Made by a program: the position numbers and the translations under genes. A DNA stretch of 58,906 bases from the NCBI RefSeq assembly GCF_014199685.1, contig NZ_JACHNZ010000024.1, positions 1-58,906 on the forward strand, given 5' to 3'. Below the pieces are notes generated by a model. It ran no database searches. It saw nothing but the letters and a program-made list of their open reading frames with translations, and was not told the DNA's origin. Source of the stretch: Sphingosinicella soli. GTDB lineage: Bacteria; Pseudomonadota; Alphaproteobacteria; Sphingomonadales; Sphingomonadaceae. Positions 1 through 9,165 of this stretch are shown in pieces; the first letter of the stretch is position 1, and each line of letters begins with the position of its first letter.

Positions 1-95
1 GAGCGAAACTCGCGCTCAACATCAACCGATCGCCACGCCGCGGTGGGGTCCCTTTTGCACGCCGATCGGGGGTCCCTTTTGGACGCCGATTGACA
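1..95. mobile_element. Terminal end of an IS21-like insertion sequence (rest lies outside the window)
   Basis: Two copies of a short motif (GGGGTCCCTTTTG-N-ACGCCGAT) stand side by side at about 45-68 and 69-91, and the sequence ends in TGACA at 91-95. Read on the minus strand the tip begins TGTCA. TG...CA tips followed by internal repeated binding sites are typical of IS21-family ends. No istA/istB coding sequence is in the window, so the family is inferred from the end structure. The tip abuts the integrase reading frame exactly, which marks it as the insertion point. Confidence 0.6.
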
Positions 96-1127
96 CGCGA
101 TTTCGCGCGGTACTTCGGTCTCCTCTGCTACCCAGTCCCGAAAACTGGACCTAAATCCATGCACTGTGGCAGGACATTCCAGGCCGCGCACCATCTGTAG
201 CAGCGCCATGTCCGATAACTCCGCGCCTGATAGAGCCCCTGGAAAAACCAGATCGCAATCTCGTTGGCGAAGCACCTTGGCGGCCCGAAACACTTCGGCT
301 GCCTGGCGTGAAAGCGGTACAACATGCGTTACACCCGCCTTCATTCGCTCGGCCGGCACCGTCCACACAGTAAGGTCGTCATCGAGTTCCGACCATTTGG
401 CACCCCTGACCTCCCCGGATCGCGTCGCGGTCAAAATTACGGCTTCGAGGGCCAGCCTACTGGCGCACAGATCTCGTCGCCGTAGATTCACGAGAAACGC
501 CGGCACATCCGCATACGGCAGCGCGGCGAAATGGCCGGTCTTCCTTGGCTGGCGCGGAAGCCCCTTCGAGAGGGATCGTGTCGGCGCTTCTGTTGGTCTG
601 AAGCCGCTAGAATATGCCCAGTCCAGAACCGTCCCGATACGTTGCCTCACCCGTCGCGCGGTTTCCGGGATATCGAGCCAGATCTCGGCGAGAACGTCGC
701 GGATCAACGGCCCATCGATTTGGTCAACCTTGAGCTTGCCGAGCTTCGGAAACGCGTAGAGTTCGAGGGTCTTCAGCCACTGCTTCGTGTGCTTGCCGTT
801 CTTCCAGCCCTTGACGAGTTCTGCGTGAGCCAATTTCGCCGCCGCTTCGAAGGTCGGGATGACGATTTCGACTTTTTTTCGTTCCTCCAGAGGATCGACG
901 CCCGAGGCAGCCAGCTTCTTGATCGCGGCAGCCTCAAGACGAGCGTGTCGTAGGCTCACGTGACGCAGTTGCCCCAGCCCGATGTCTCGGCGCCTGCCGT
1001 TGATCTGGATGCGCATCAGCCAGCTTTTGCCGCCTGATGGCGAGATCTGGAGCAGCAAACCGTCCCCATCCGAATATCGGCCGGGTTCTGACAGCTCCTT
1101 GACCAGGTCGGACGTGAGTTTTCCCAT
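1..1127 (-). pseudogene. P4-type tyrosine integrase, 3' end replaced by an IS end
   Basis: The minus-strand frame is open from ATG at 1127 to the window edge. About 344 codons are native integrase, and from position 95 leftward the reading frame runs into the IS end. Domains in order: N-terminal arm/DUF4102 region (about 1-85), core-binding region (about 100-190), catalytic domain (from about 210). The catalytic Arg is visible in ATRSGEVRGAKW (Arg236), and the His-x-x-Arg box in HGFRSSFRDW (His323, Arg326). Members of this family are about 400 residues and carry the nucleophilic Tyr in the last 60, which is missing here, so the protein should be unable to recombine. The gene reads away from the 3' end of tRNA-Ser, the usual arrangement for a tRNA-integrated island that extends to the left. 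Confidence 0.85.
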
Positions 1128-1311
1128 GGCCTGAATATATCAACTACGAAGGCAGTTTTGAACCCCCTGAGGCCACCCCAGCCCCACACTCAGCCCCACA
1201 TCAGTTTTCGGACAAGCGCGAATAGCCACGAACGTGTACGGCTTCTTTCTGTTATATTTCAGTGGTTTGATGGGATTTTCGGACGGCGGCGAACGCCTGT
1301 GAATGGCAAAA

Positions 1312-1402
1312 TGGCGGAGCGGGAGGGATTCGAACCCTCGATACGCTTTTGACGTATACTCACTTTCCAGGCGAGCGCCTTCGACCACTCGGCCACCGCT
1401 CC
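1312..1402 (-). tRNA. tRNA-Ser(GGA), CCA encoded
   Basis: Read on the minus strand, the 5' acceptor strand GGAGCGG (1402-1396) pairs with CCGCTCC (1322-1316), followed by discriminator G and an encoded CCA (1314-1312). The anticodon loop is CTGGAAA, giving anticodon GGA, inside a CTCGC/GTGAG stem. The long variable arm of class II tRNAs is present (about 19 nt, pairing GATACGC with GCGTAT), and the T arm is GAGGG-TTCGAAT-CCCTC. The 3' half is the expected attachment site of the adjacent integrase. The other copy of that site lies outside the window. Confidence 0.95.
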
Positions 1403-1543
1403 GCATCGCTGGGGAGAGCGCCTTACCGCCCATCGCGGGGGTTCGTCCAGCCCTCATTGCAAATGGTGCCTCCCGTAGCGGCATGAAAGCCGCTATCCTG
1501 GTGACGCCAGCCCCGGAATGCGGGGTGTTATGGGAGGAAAACC

Positions 1544-2263
1544 ATGATGATGCGTGACTGGTGTGTCGGAATGGCAGCATTGACGCTCGCGGGCTGTGCG
1601 GCGTCTTCCGAGCAGGCGCCCGCTCCCGCCCCTGTCGTCAATACCCTCTGGACGGGGCAAACTGTGGCAGGGGACGCCCCGGCGGCAGGCTCCCGGTTCG
1701 AGTTGATGTTCGGCCCCGACGGACGCATCAGCGGACGCTCGGGTTGCAACAGTTTCGGGGCAGGCTATGCGCTGAACGGCGCGGCGCTGCAGGTGCACCC
1801 GCCGATAATCGGCACGAGAATGGCGTGCTCCGAGGCGGTGATGGCGCAGGAAGCACGGTTCCTGGCAATAATCGAGACAGCGACGACCGCATCGGTCGGC
1901 ACCGACAGCATGTTGACCGTGACCGGGCCCGATGGACGCGCAATACGCTTTGCCAAGGCTGACGTGCCGTCAAACCAAAGCAGCAGTCACGCGAACTCGG
2001 CCATGCCGATGCCCACACCCTCGCACGTCGTGATGCGCTGCGGCGACGAACAACTCCGCGTTCGCATTGAGGGCGACACGGCCGAAGTGGTTCTGGACGA
2101 CGGCAGCGAAATGGTGCTGCCCAGGCTTGAAGGCGAAACAGGCGCGGCTCAAACCTACACCAACGGACGCATGACGCTGCAGCGTGTCACAGAGCCGCAA
2201 CACGGCTTCCGCTTCGCGCGCGGGCGCATGGCGCTGATGCCCTGCATACTCGCCCAGAACTGA
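1544..2263 (+). CDS. META-domain lipoprotein with an MliC-like C-terminal part
   Basis: 239 residues. A short signal sequence ends in the lipobox LAGC with Cys18, so this is probably a membrane-anchored periplasmic lipoprotein. Residues about 33-137 resemble the META/HslJ domain (an N-terminal TLW-like strand, then GRISGRSGCNSFGAGY and a conserved Cys near GTRMACSEAV). The last about 80 residues, starting VVMRCGDEQLRVRIEG and ending in a Cys, resemble MliC, the membrane-bound inhibitor of c-type lysozyme. The start is set by GGAGGA 5 nt upstream; three ATG codons in a row leave a small uncertainty. META proteins are linked to envelope stress and motility, but the actual role here is unknown. 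Confidence 0.75.
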   Translation: MMMRDWCVGMAALTLAGCAASSEQAPAPAPVVNTLWTGQTVAGDAPAAGSRFELMFGPDGRISGRSGCNSFGAGYALNGAALQVHPPIIGTRMACSEAVMAQEARFLAIIETATTASVGTDSMLTVTGPDGRAIRFAKADVPSNQSSSHANSAMPMPTPSHVVMRCGDEQLRVRIEGDTAEVVLDDGSEMVLPRLEGETGAAQTYTNGRMTLQRVTEPQHGFRFARGRMALMPCILAQN

Positions 2264-2287
2264 GGGCCTGCCGTTTAACGGCCGATC

Positions 2288-4471
2288 TCAGAACTGGAAC
2301 GACACCGTCGCGCCGTAAGTCCGCGGCGGTTGATACGTGTTCAGCTGTTGCTGGAAAGGCGCGAACGCAACGATGTGGTTTTTCACGAGCTTGTCGGTCA
2401 GATTCATGCCCCACACGGCGACTTCCCAACGATCATCCGCCGAACGCACGGCGAGCCGGCCATCGAGCATTCCGTAAGACTTCTGGACTTCGAGCGGTGT
2501 GTTCGACGCTTCGAAGAATATCTTCGAACGGTAGGACCAGCCGACGCGACCGAACAGGTTGATACTGTCGGTAACAGGCACCTCATATTGACCCGCGAGG
2601 CCGATCTGGTGCTTGGGCGCACGCGGCAGGCGGTTGCCGGTAAAGTCGGCGGTGGCGCCATCCGCGAAACTGTCGAATTTCGCATCGAGTCTGCTGTAGC
2701 TCGCATCGATGCGGAACCCTTCGAAAAGCTGAGCGACAAATTCCGCTTCGACACCCTCGATCTTCGCCGTTGCAGCATTGCCGATCACGACACAGCACAG
2801 CGGCACCAGCTGCGAGACCTGAAGATCCGTATAGTCGGTGCGGAACGCAGCGACGTTCAGCTGCACGCGGTTATCGAAGAAGCGGGATTTGAAGCCTGCC
2901 TCGTAATTCCATGCAAACTCGGGATCGTAAGGCGTCGCGGCGCTGGAGCCTGTTCCCGCTGTGCCCTGGAACCCGCCGCTCTTGAAGCCGCGCGCAGCAC
3001 TCGCATAGATCATCACGTTGTCGCTGACTTTGTAATCGGCGGCAAAGCGCGGCGTGAACGCCCGCCAGCTTTCGCGGGCACGCACATCAAAGGGTACGCT
3101 GAGCGGCGGCGGAAGACCCGGCCCCTCGACCAGAATGCCCTGCAGATGGGCGCGCTTGGATTCCCATGTCATGCGCGCACCGACGGTCAATGTCAGGCGA
3201 TCGGTGACGGCGAGATTGGCCTGACCGAACAGCGCAAAACTATCTGAATCGACATCCTGCGGGAACGCGTTTCTTCCCTGCTGCGCCGGCGCCGGGAATG
3301 TCTGCTCGAGCATCTCGTTCCGCTCGATATTCTCGGTCAGGAAATAGAGACCCATCACGCCGCTCAAGCGGTTATTGAACGTCTTGAACGCGAGACGAAG
3401 CTCCTGGCTGAACTGCTGCGATTCTTCGACATTCTCGTTGATCGATTCGATCTGGGTCGGCGGATTTACCGGATTGCTGAAGAAGGCGTCGCGGTGGCTG
3501 TAATCCGCTTTTCTCCATGCCGTAATCGACGTGATCTCGCCCATCGGGCTATCGAGCGTGACCGTGGCGGAAAGCCCGCCGACTTCGCGCTTCAGAAACC
3601 CGTCATCGACCGCATTCACGACGCGGGGATCGGGATCGACACCCACGCAGTGTACCCCGCCATTGAACGACGCGTTGCATACATTGTCGCGGGGCTGCCC
3701 CAGCGTATCCTGCTTGGTGTAGTCGCCGCTGAGGACAATATCGACGACATCACTCGGCGCCAGCCGCACCGAAAGGCGTCCGCCCCAGAGATCTTCATCG
3801 TCCACGCGATTTCCGGTCGTGGCGTTGCGTGTGTATCCATCACGGCGGATTCTTGTAAATGCTCCCGAAACCGCTGCGATATCCGAAAGACCATAATTGA
3901 AACGCCCCAGCAGTTCGAGGCGGTCGTAATTGCCGTAAGAGACCGTTCCGCCGACGAAGTTTTCCTTGAAGTCCGGCTTCCGGCTGACAAGGCTGATCGC
4001 GCCGCCTACGACGTTCTTGCCGAACAGCGTGCCTTGCGGGCCGCGCAGCACTTCGACACGCTCGAGATCGTAGAGATTGAGATTCGATCCACCGCCACGC
4101 CCGATGTAGACGCCGTCGACAAACATCACTACCGAGGCGTCGCCGCCTGCGTTCGAGTTGATGCCTTCCGTCCCGATGCCGCGGATCGCGAAATTGGGCT
4201 CCCCGGGATTCACCTCACTTGATGTCAGGCCCGGCGTGTATTGTGCCAGATCGCGCACGGATTCGATGCGCGCATCGCGAAGTTGCGACGCTGAAAACGC
4301 GCTGATCGCAATAGGAACATCCTGCAGATTTTGTGCGACGCGCTGCGCAGTCACGACGATTTCTTCAAGGCCCTGCGTCGAAGATGGCGTTTGCTCCTGC
4401 GCCAGTGCCGCGCCGCTTCCGGCTGTGAGCGCCAGACATGACACAACATGCATGAAACGACATATCGCCAT
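2288..4471 (-). CDS. TonB-dependent outer-membrane receptor
   Basis: 727 residues. The signal peptide ends after ALAQ, and a TonB box (LEEIVVTAQR) follows immediately. The plug domain (about 45-165) contains VEVLRGPQGTLFGKNVVGG, and the rest is a beta-barrel ending in the terminal Phe (VSFQF) used for outer-membrane insertion. It resembles the substrate-uptake receptors abundant in sphingomonads rather than a defined siderophore receptor; there is no FecR/sigma-factor pair and no N-terminal signalling extension. It is divergent from a DUF3237 gene and an MFS transporter, so the three may serve one uptake route. The substrate cannot be told from sequence. Confidence 0.92.
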   Translation of the reverse strand: MAICRFMHVVSCLALTAGSGAALAQEQTPSSTQGLEEIVVTAQRVAQNLQDVPIAISAFSASQLRDARIESVRDLAQYTPGLTSSEVNPGEPNFAIRGIGTEGINSNAGGDASVVMFVDGVYIGRGGGSNLNLYDLERVEVLRGPQGTLFGKNVVGGAISLVSRKPDFKENFVGGTVSYGNYDRLELLGRFNYGLSDIAAVSGAFTRIRRDGYTRNATTGNRVDDEDLWGGRLSVRLAPSDVVDIVLSGDYTKQDTLGQPRDNVCNASFNGGVHCVGVDPDPRVVNAVDDGFLKREVGGLSATVTLDSPMGEITSITAWRKADYSHRDAFFSNPVNPPTQIESINENVEESQQFSQELRLAFKTFNNRLSGVMGLYFLTENIERNEMLEQTFPAPAQQGRNAFPQDVDSDSFALFGQANLAVTDRLTLTVGARMTWESKRAHLQGILVEGPGLPPPLSVPFDVRARESWRAFTPRFAADYKVSDNVMIYASAARGFKSGGFQGTAGTGSSAATPYDPEFAWNYEAGFKSRFFDNRVQLNVAAFRTDYTDLQVSQLVPLCCVVIGNAATAKIEGVEAEFVAQLFEGFRIDASYSRLDAKFDSFADGATADFTGNRLPRAPKHQIGLAGQYEVPVTDSINLFGRVGWSYRSKIFFEASNTPLEVQKSYGMLDGRLAVRSADDRWEVAVWGMNLTDKLVKNHIVAFAPFQQQLNTYQPPRTYGATVSFQF

Positions 4472-4583
4472 GTTTATCTCCTCCCCGATTTTTCGACCAC
4501 TTTTGAGAGCCGTATTGCGTTAAGGTCGCACGAATGTAATTAGATGTCTAAGGGTTTTTTCGAGGTGTTTACGGGAGACGATC

Positions 4584-5066
4584 ATGTCGTTGAGCAGCCG
4601 GCCGCTGTGTCGTGTATCGATCACACTCGAGGCCGGAGCGCCTATCGTAATCGGAGCGTCACCGTGGCGGAACCGGCGCGTCAGTCATATCACCGGAGGC
4701 AGCATCGACGGTGAGCGGCTGCGCGGGAGGGTTGAACCGGGCGGCGGCGACTGGTCGGAATTGGGTATGACTCCGGAAGGCGACGGCCTGACGCTTCTCG
4801 ATGTTCGCTCGCTATGGAAGACTTATGATGATGCGCTCGTTTACGTGACATATCAGGGCCGATTGACGATCCCCGCGGCAGTTTTGCCTGCGTTCCGAGA
4901 CCCCGAGGCGCTGAGGGCGCTCGACCGGGCGCAATATTACTTTCGCATCACACCGCTCTTCGAAACTGCAGACCCGCGATATTCCTGGCTGAACGGTCTC
5001 GTCGCTGTCGGTATAGGGACGCGCACCCCTCACGGCGTCGATTATGACGTTCACGAATTGCTTTAG
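4584..5066 (+). CDS. DUF3237 (UPF0311) family protein
   Basis: 160 residues, the usual length for DUF3237 proteins, with family-type segments GGSIDGERLRGRVEPGGGDW, YVTYQGRL, RAQYYFRITPLFET and the closing SWLNGLVAVGIGTR. There is no signal peptide, so it is probably cytoplasmic. The biochemical role of the family is not established; members often lie in catabolic clusters. GGGAGA lies upstream of the ATG. The MFS gene begins 3 nt after its stop codon, so the two are co-transcribed, and both diverge from the TonB-dependent receptor across a 112-bp gap that must hold both promoters. Confidence 0.8.
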   Translation: MSLSSRPLCRVSITLEAGAPIVIGASPWRNRRVSHITGGSIDGERLRGRVEPGGGDWSELGMTPEGDGLTLLDVRSLWKTYDDALVYVTYQGRLTIPAAVLPAFRDPEALRALDRAQYYFRITPLFETADPRYSWLNGLVAVGIGTRTPHGVDYDVHELL

Positions 5067-5069
5067 ACG

Positions 5070-6416
5070 ATGTCCGAGCCCGCCGTTCCGATTGCCGCAG
5101 CAGACGAGGAAGGCTCGGATGCCTACGCGTGGTGGGTCGTCTTCGTCCTGCTGCTCGCCTACACGTGTTCGTTCATCGATCGCATGATCCTGACGCTGCT
5201 CGTGGCCCCGATCCGCGCGGATCTCGGCATCTCGGACACGCAGATGAGCCTTCTTGTGGGCTTTGCATTTGCCGTTCTTTACACTGTGGCGGGCATTCCT
5301 CTCGGCTATATCGCGGATCGGGGTAACCGGCGGCGGCTGATCGCGGCAGGCATCACGGGCTGGAGCGCGATGACCGCGGCGTGCGGCCTGGCTCCCAACT
5401 ATCTTTCGCTGTTTCTGGCCCGGGTGGGTGTCGGCATCGGAGAAGCGACGCTATCCCCCGCCGCCTATTCACTGCTTTCCGATTATTTCCGCAAGGACAA
5501 GCTCGGCCGCGCGGTCGCCGTCTACTCGATCGGCGTGCCGCTCGGTTCGGGGATCGCGCTGATGCTCGGCGGCGTCATCGTCGATATTGCGACGAACATG
5601 CCGCCCGTCGATCTCCCGGGCATCGCAGACGCGGCGCCATGGCGGCTGGTGTTCTTCATGGCCGCGCTTCCCGGCCTCGCCGTAGCATTGCTCATGCTCC
5701 TTGTGCGCGAACCGGCGCGAAAGGGTGCGCGCGTTAAAACCGGTCGCGGGTTCGGCGGCGTTTTCGCTTTCGTGTGGCAACACCGCGCCGCGTTCGGACC
5801 CCATTTTCTCGGCCTGTCACTGCTCACGCTCGTCATTTACGGCTACATGGCCTGGATACCGACCTTCTTCGCGCGCAGCCACGGCATGGCACCCGCCGAC
5901 GCCGGGTTCTGGTTCGGCATCATCCTCGCCGCCGGCGGCGCCCTCGGATTGCTTGCGGGCGGCGCATTCGCCGACAAGCTGTTTCGGAGCGGACGCAAGG
6001 ACGGCCATCTCATCACCATCCTCGCCGCGACGATCGGGGCCGCGCCCTTCCTCGTACTGGCGCCTCTCATGCCGAGCGCTACGCTCGCCTTCCTGTGTCT
6101 CGCCCCCGCGATGCTCATCGCTTCGATGCACGGCGGCGTTGCCGGCGCGGCATTGCAACTCATCACGCCGAACCGCTTCCGCGCGCAGGTGACGGCGCTC
6201 TATTTCTTCGTTGCAAACCTCATCGGCTTCGGCCTCGGCCCTACGGCCGTCGCCGCAATCACGGATTACGGCTTCGGCAGGGACGATGCCCTTGCCTCAT
6301 CACTTGTCATCGTGGCTGTGGCCGCGCTTCCCGCCTCCGCGCTTCTCATCGCATGGGGCCGCGCACCGTTCCGCCGCAGCGTCGCCGCTATGGAAGCGGA
6401 GGAGCAGGTCGCCTAG
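5070..6416 (+). CDS. MFS transporter, Spinster-like
   Basis: 448 residues with about 12 hydrophobic segments and a short soluble N-terminus. The loop between helices 2 and 3 carries the MFS motif A in the form GYIADRGNRRR, and the first helix contains the FIDRMIL segment common in Spinster-type MFS proteins of sphingomonad catabolic clusters. It is an inner-membrane transporter, possibly the partner of the TonB receptor and DUF3237 gene just upstream. The substrate is unknown. Its stop codon overlaps the stop of the convergent oxidoreductase gene by 4 bp, leaving no room for a terminator between them. Confidence 0.88.
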   Translation: MSEPAVPIAAADEEGSDAYAWWVVFVLLLAYTCSFIDRMILTLLVAPIRADLGISDTQMSLLVGFAFAVLYTVAGIPLGYIADRGNRRRLIAAGITGWSAMTAACGLAPNYLSLFLARVGVGIGEATLSPAAYSLLSDYFRKDKLGRAVAVYSIGVPLGSGIALMLGGVIVDIATNMPPVDLPGIADAAPWRLVFFMAALPGLAVALLMLLVREPARKGARVKTGRGFGGVFAFVWQHRAAFGPHFLGLSLLTLVIYGYMAWIPTFFARSHGMAPADAGFWFGIILAAGGALGLLAGGAFADKLFRSGRKDGHLITILAATIGAAPFLVLAPLMPSATLAFLCLAPAMLIASMHGGVAGAALQLITPNRFRAQVTALYFFVANLIGFGLGPTAVAAITDYGFGRDDALASSLVIVAVAALPASALLIAWGRAPFRRSVAAMEAEEQVA

Positions 6417-7441
6417 CGGGGCTCGGCCGAAACCCGCACGAGCAGCTTGCCGTCGTGCGCACCGCTGAACAGCAATTTCAGGATGTCCGGGGCGTTTTCG
6501 AGTCCGTCCCGAATATCCATACGGTATTTGAGCAGGCCCTTTTCGAGCCAGGCGCCGATCGCCGCATACGCCTCCGGGTAACGCCGCCAGTAATCGCTGA
6601 CGATGAACCCCTCGATCCGCGCGCGCTTCATCAGGACGTTGCGAAACATGGCAGGACCGCCGCCCTGCTCGATTTCATTATAGGTCGAGATGAGACCGCA
6701 AACCGCAATGCGCGCGTTGATGTTGATGAGCGTCAGCGCCGCGTCGAGAATCTTCCCGCCGACGTTATCGAAATAGACGTCCACGCCTTTGGGGCACGCT
6801 GCCGAAATCGCGCCGACCAGATCGGCGTCCCGGTAGTTGACGGCAGCATCGAAGCCGAGTTCATTCGTGATCCACGCGCATTTTTCTGCAGATCCGGCGA
6901 TGCCGACAACACGGCAGCCCATGAGCTTCGCCATCTGCCCCACAAGCGATCCCACGGCCCCCGCCGCCGCCGAAACCAGCACGGTTTCACCCGGACGCGG
7001 CTTTGCGACCTCGAACAATCCGAAATAGGCAGTTGCGCCGATGTTGCCGAGCGGGCCCATGAAGGCGGCGAGCGGCAAGCCGCCGGGCTCGACGCGGCGC
7101 AGCGCCTTGCCGGACACGGCGGCATAATCCTGCCAGCCGCCCTGCCCTGTCACGATATCGCCGACAGCCAGGCCTTTCGCGCGCGAAACTTCCACAACGC
7201 CCAGTGTACCGCCGCGCATCACATCACCGATCGCAACCGGCTCCATGTACTGGTCAACATCGGACATCCAGATGCGGTGCGTCGGGTCGATCGAAAGGTA
7301 GATGTTGCGTACCAGCACCTCGCCCTCGCCGGGCTCGGGGAGGGGCCCATCCTCGAAGGTCAGCAGATCGCGCTCGATCTCCGTCTGCGGCCGGTTTGCG
7401 AGAATCCATCGGCGGTTACGGATCGGAACATGCTGGGCCAT
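6413..7441 (-). CDS. NADP-dependent oxidoreductase, zinc-independent MDR family
   Basis: 342 residues from the ATG at 7441, which has an AGGAAAGAG ribosome-binding site; an in-frame ATG at 7453 is less well placed. It matches the leukotriene B4 dehydrogenase/YncB-like medium-chain reductases: an N-terminal substrate domain (SIDPTHRIWM), a nucleotide-binding motif VLVSAAAGAVGSLVGQMAK, VDVYFDNVGG, and the C-terminal GFIVSDYW. The zinc ligands of true alcohol dehydrogenases are absent. The family reduces activated double bonds of enones using NADPH. It is convergent with the MFS gene and may act on a substrate brought in by the neighbouring uptake genes. Confidence 0.88.
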   Translation of the reverse strand: MAQHVPIRNRRWILANRPQTEIERDLLTFEDGPLPEPGEGEVLVRNIYLSIDPTHRIWMSDVDQYMEPVAIGDVMRGGTLGVVEVSRAKGLAVGDIVTGQGGWQDYAAVSGKALRRVEPGGLPLAAFMGPLGNIGATAYFGLFEVAKPRPGETVLVSAAAGAVGSLVGQMAKLMGCRVVGIAGSAEKCAWITNELGFDAAVNYRDADLVGAISAACPKGVDVYFDNVGGKILDAALTLININARIAVCGLISTYNEIEQGGGPAMFRNVLMKRARIEGFIVSDYWRRYPEAYAAIGAWLEKGLLKYRMDIRDGLENAPDILKLLFSGAHDGKLLVRVSAEPR

Positions 7442-7556
7442 CTCTTTCCTCATATGGTTAGCAGCACATCCTTAGCATACTAATATTATTCGAAAACCTC
7501 CGTAGTGACACCTCGGTCACCCAAGCCGCCATACGTGCCGCGAGGCAGAACAGTTC

Positions 7557-9062
7557 CTACGCCGTAAAGGTGCCCGCGTAGCGCTTGCGCAGTTCCGATT
7601 TCATGATCTTGCCCATCGCGTTGCGCGGCAGTTCGGCGAGCACGTGGATCGCCTTGGGCTGCTTGAAACGCGCGAGACCGGCACCTGCGGCGGTTTCGAG
7701 TTTCGTGACATCGAAGTCTTCACGATCGACGATGACGGCTGCGACCACCGCCTCGCCGAAATCGGGATGCGGCACGCCGAATACCGCGACATCGACAACA
7801 CCCTCCACCTCGGCGAGCGCGATCTCCACCTCGGCAGGATAAACATTGAAGCCGCCCGAAATGATCAGATCCTTCGATCGCCCGGCGATGCTCACCCGTC
7901 CTTCGCTATCCTTGAAGCCGGTGTCGCCGGTGCGAAAGAAACCATCGGGATGGAAACTCTCCGCCGTCGCCTCCGGCCGCCGCCAATATCCGGCACACAG
8001 GTTCGGCCCCTTGATCTCGATCTCTCCCACTTCGCCCGGAGGCAATGCGCGGCGATCCGCATCGACTATGTCGAGCGATACGCCCGGCAGCGGAAACCCC
8101 ACCGTTCCGGCGATCCGCCCTTCCTGCTCGTAGCGGTTTGACGTGATCATCAATGCTTCGGTCATGCCGTATCGTTCGAGGATCCGGTGTCCCGTGCGGG
8201 CTTCGAACGCATCGAACACCGACGGCAGCAAAGGTGCAGACCCACTGACGAATAGCCGGATCGACGCGCAAGCGGCCCGGTCGAACGCTTCGTCGGCGAG
8301 CAGGCGGGCGTAATACGTCGGCACGCCCATGAAAACACTCACCCGCCCGAGCTTTGCGATCACCTGCTCCGCGCTGAATTTCTGCAGCATGACCAGCGTG
8401 CACGCGTTGTAGAGCGCCAGGTGCAGCGCCACGAACAGGCCGTGCGCGTGGAACAGCGGCAGCGCGTGCAGAATCGAGTCCTCGGGCGAAAAGCGCCACG
8501 CCTCGTTGAGTGCCGCCACATTGCTGGAGAGATTGCCGTGCGTCAGCATCGCCCCCTTGGACCGGCCGGTGGTGCCGGACGTGAACAGGATCGCGGCAAG
8601 GTCGCCCTCCTCCACGGTTTCGACGGCGAGGTCCGGTTCGAGCGTCAGGGCGAGCGCGGGAAGCGACCCCGTTCCGTCGGGTTCCAGCGTCATGCGCCGG
8701 ACCGGCGCGGCGGCTTCGTCGGGCACAGGCGTCGCCGACGCGTGAATGAGAAGCACCGGATCGGCATCTTCGATCAGCAGCGCGACTTCAGCCGCCGTGT
8801 ACGCGGCGTTCATGGGCACGAAAACGGCGCCTGCCGCGAGCACCGCGAGATAGGTGTAGACGAATGCGGGCGAGTTGTCGGTTTTCACGATGACCCGATC
8901 GCCGCGCTTCACACCGAGTGCGGCGAGCGCCGCCCGATATCGTCCCGCCATGAGGGGGAGGCCCGCATAGTCGATAAGCGGCGCATCGTTCCATACGATC
9001 GCGGGCTTCGCGCCCGCACCGGCCTGCCGTGCGTAAAAGATCGCGGCGAGGTTTGCCGACAT
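7557..9062 (-). CDS. Acyl-CoA synthetase, probably malonate-CoA ligase (MatB-like)
   Basis: 501 residues, an ANL-superfamily adenylating enzyme. The phosphate-binding loop is LFTSGTTGRSKGAM, followed by LPLFHAHGLFVALH, the adenylation motif RYGMTEALMITSN, GFFRTGDTG, the hinge GRSKDLIISGG, and the catalytic Lys near the C-terminus in RNAMGKIMKSELRKRY. The length and the stretch YGMTEALMITSNRY...GTVGFPLPGV match MatB, which converts malonate, ATP and CoA to malonyl-CoA; other short-chain acids cannot be excluded. No malonyl-CoA decarboxylase is adjacent. It has its own promoter region, facing that of the LysR gene. Confidence 0.82.
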   Translation of the reverse strand: MSANLAAIFYARQAGAGAKPAIVWNDAPLIDYAGLPLMAGRYRAALAALGVKRGDRVIVKTDNSPAFVYTYLAVLAAGAVFVPMNAAYTAAEVALLIEDADPVLLIHASATPVPDEAAAPVRRMTLEPDGTGSLPALALTLEPDLAVETVEEGDLAAILFTSGTTGRSKGAMLTHGNLSSNVAALNEAWRFSPEDSILHALPLFHAHGLFVALHLALYNACTLVMLQKFSAEQVIAKLGRVSVFMGVPTYYARLLADEAFDRAACASIRLFVSGSAPLLPSVFDAFEARTGHRILERYGMTEALMITSNRYEQEGRIAGTVGFPLPGVSLDIVDADRRALPPGEVGEIEIKGPNLCAGYWRRPEATAESFHPDGFFRTGDTGFKDSEGRVSIAGRSKDLIISGGFNVYPAEVEIALAEVEGVVDVAVFGVPHPDFGEAVVAAVIVDREDFDVTKLETAAGAGLARFKQPKAIHVLAELPRNAMGKIMKSELRKRYAGTFTA

Positions 9063-9165
9063 GTGTTTTGTCCCCGATTGTTCCTCTGCCGTTTAACCCG
9101 ATCCGACCCCTGAATCGCAATCGCTATTGACGGGAGGGCGCAACGGACGGGAGGATGGGGCCTTC

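Noticed and set aside
1140-1580. Frames overlapping the tRNA-Ser gene on both strands
   Set aside because: They run through the tRNA and have no protein features.
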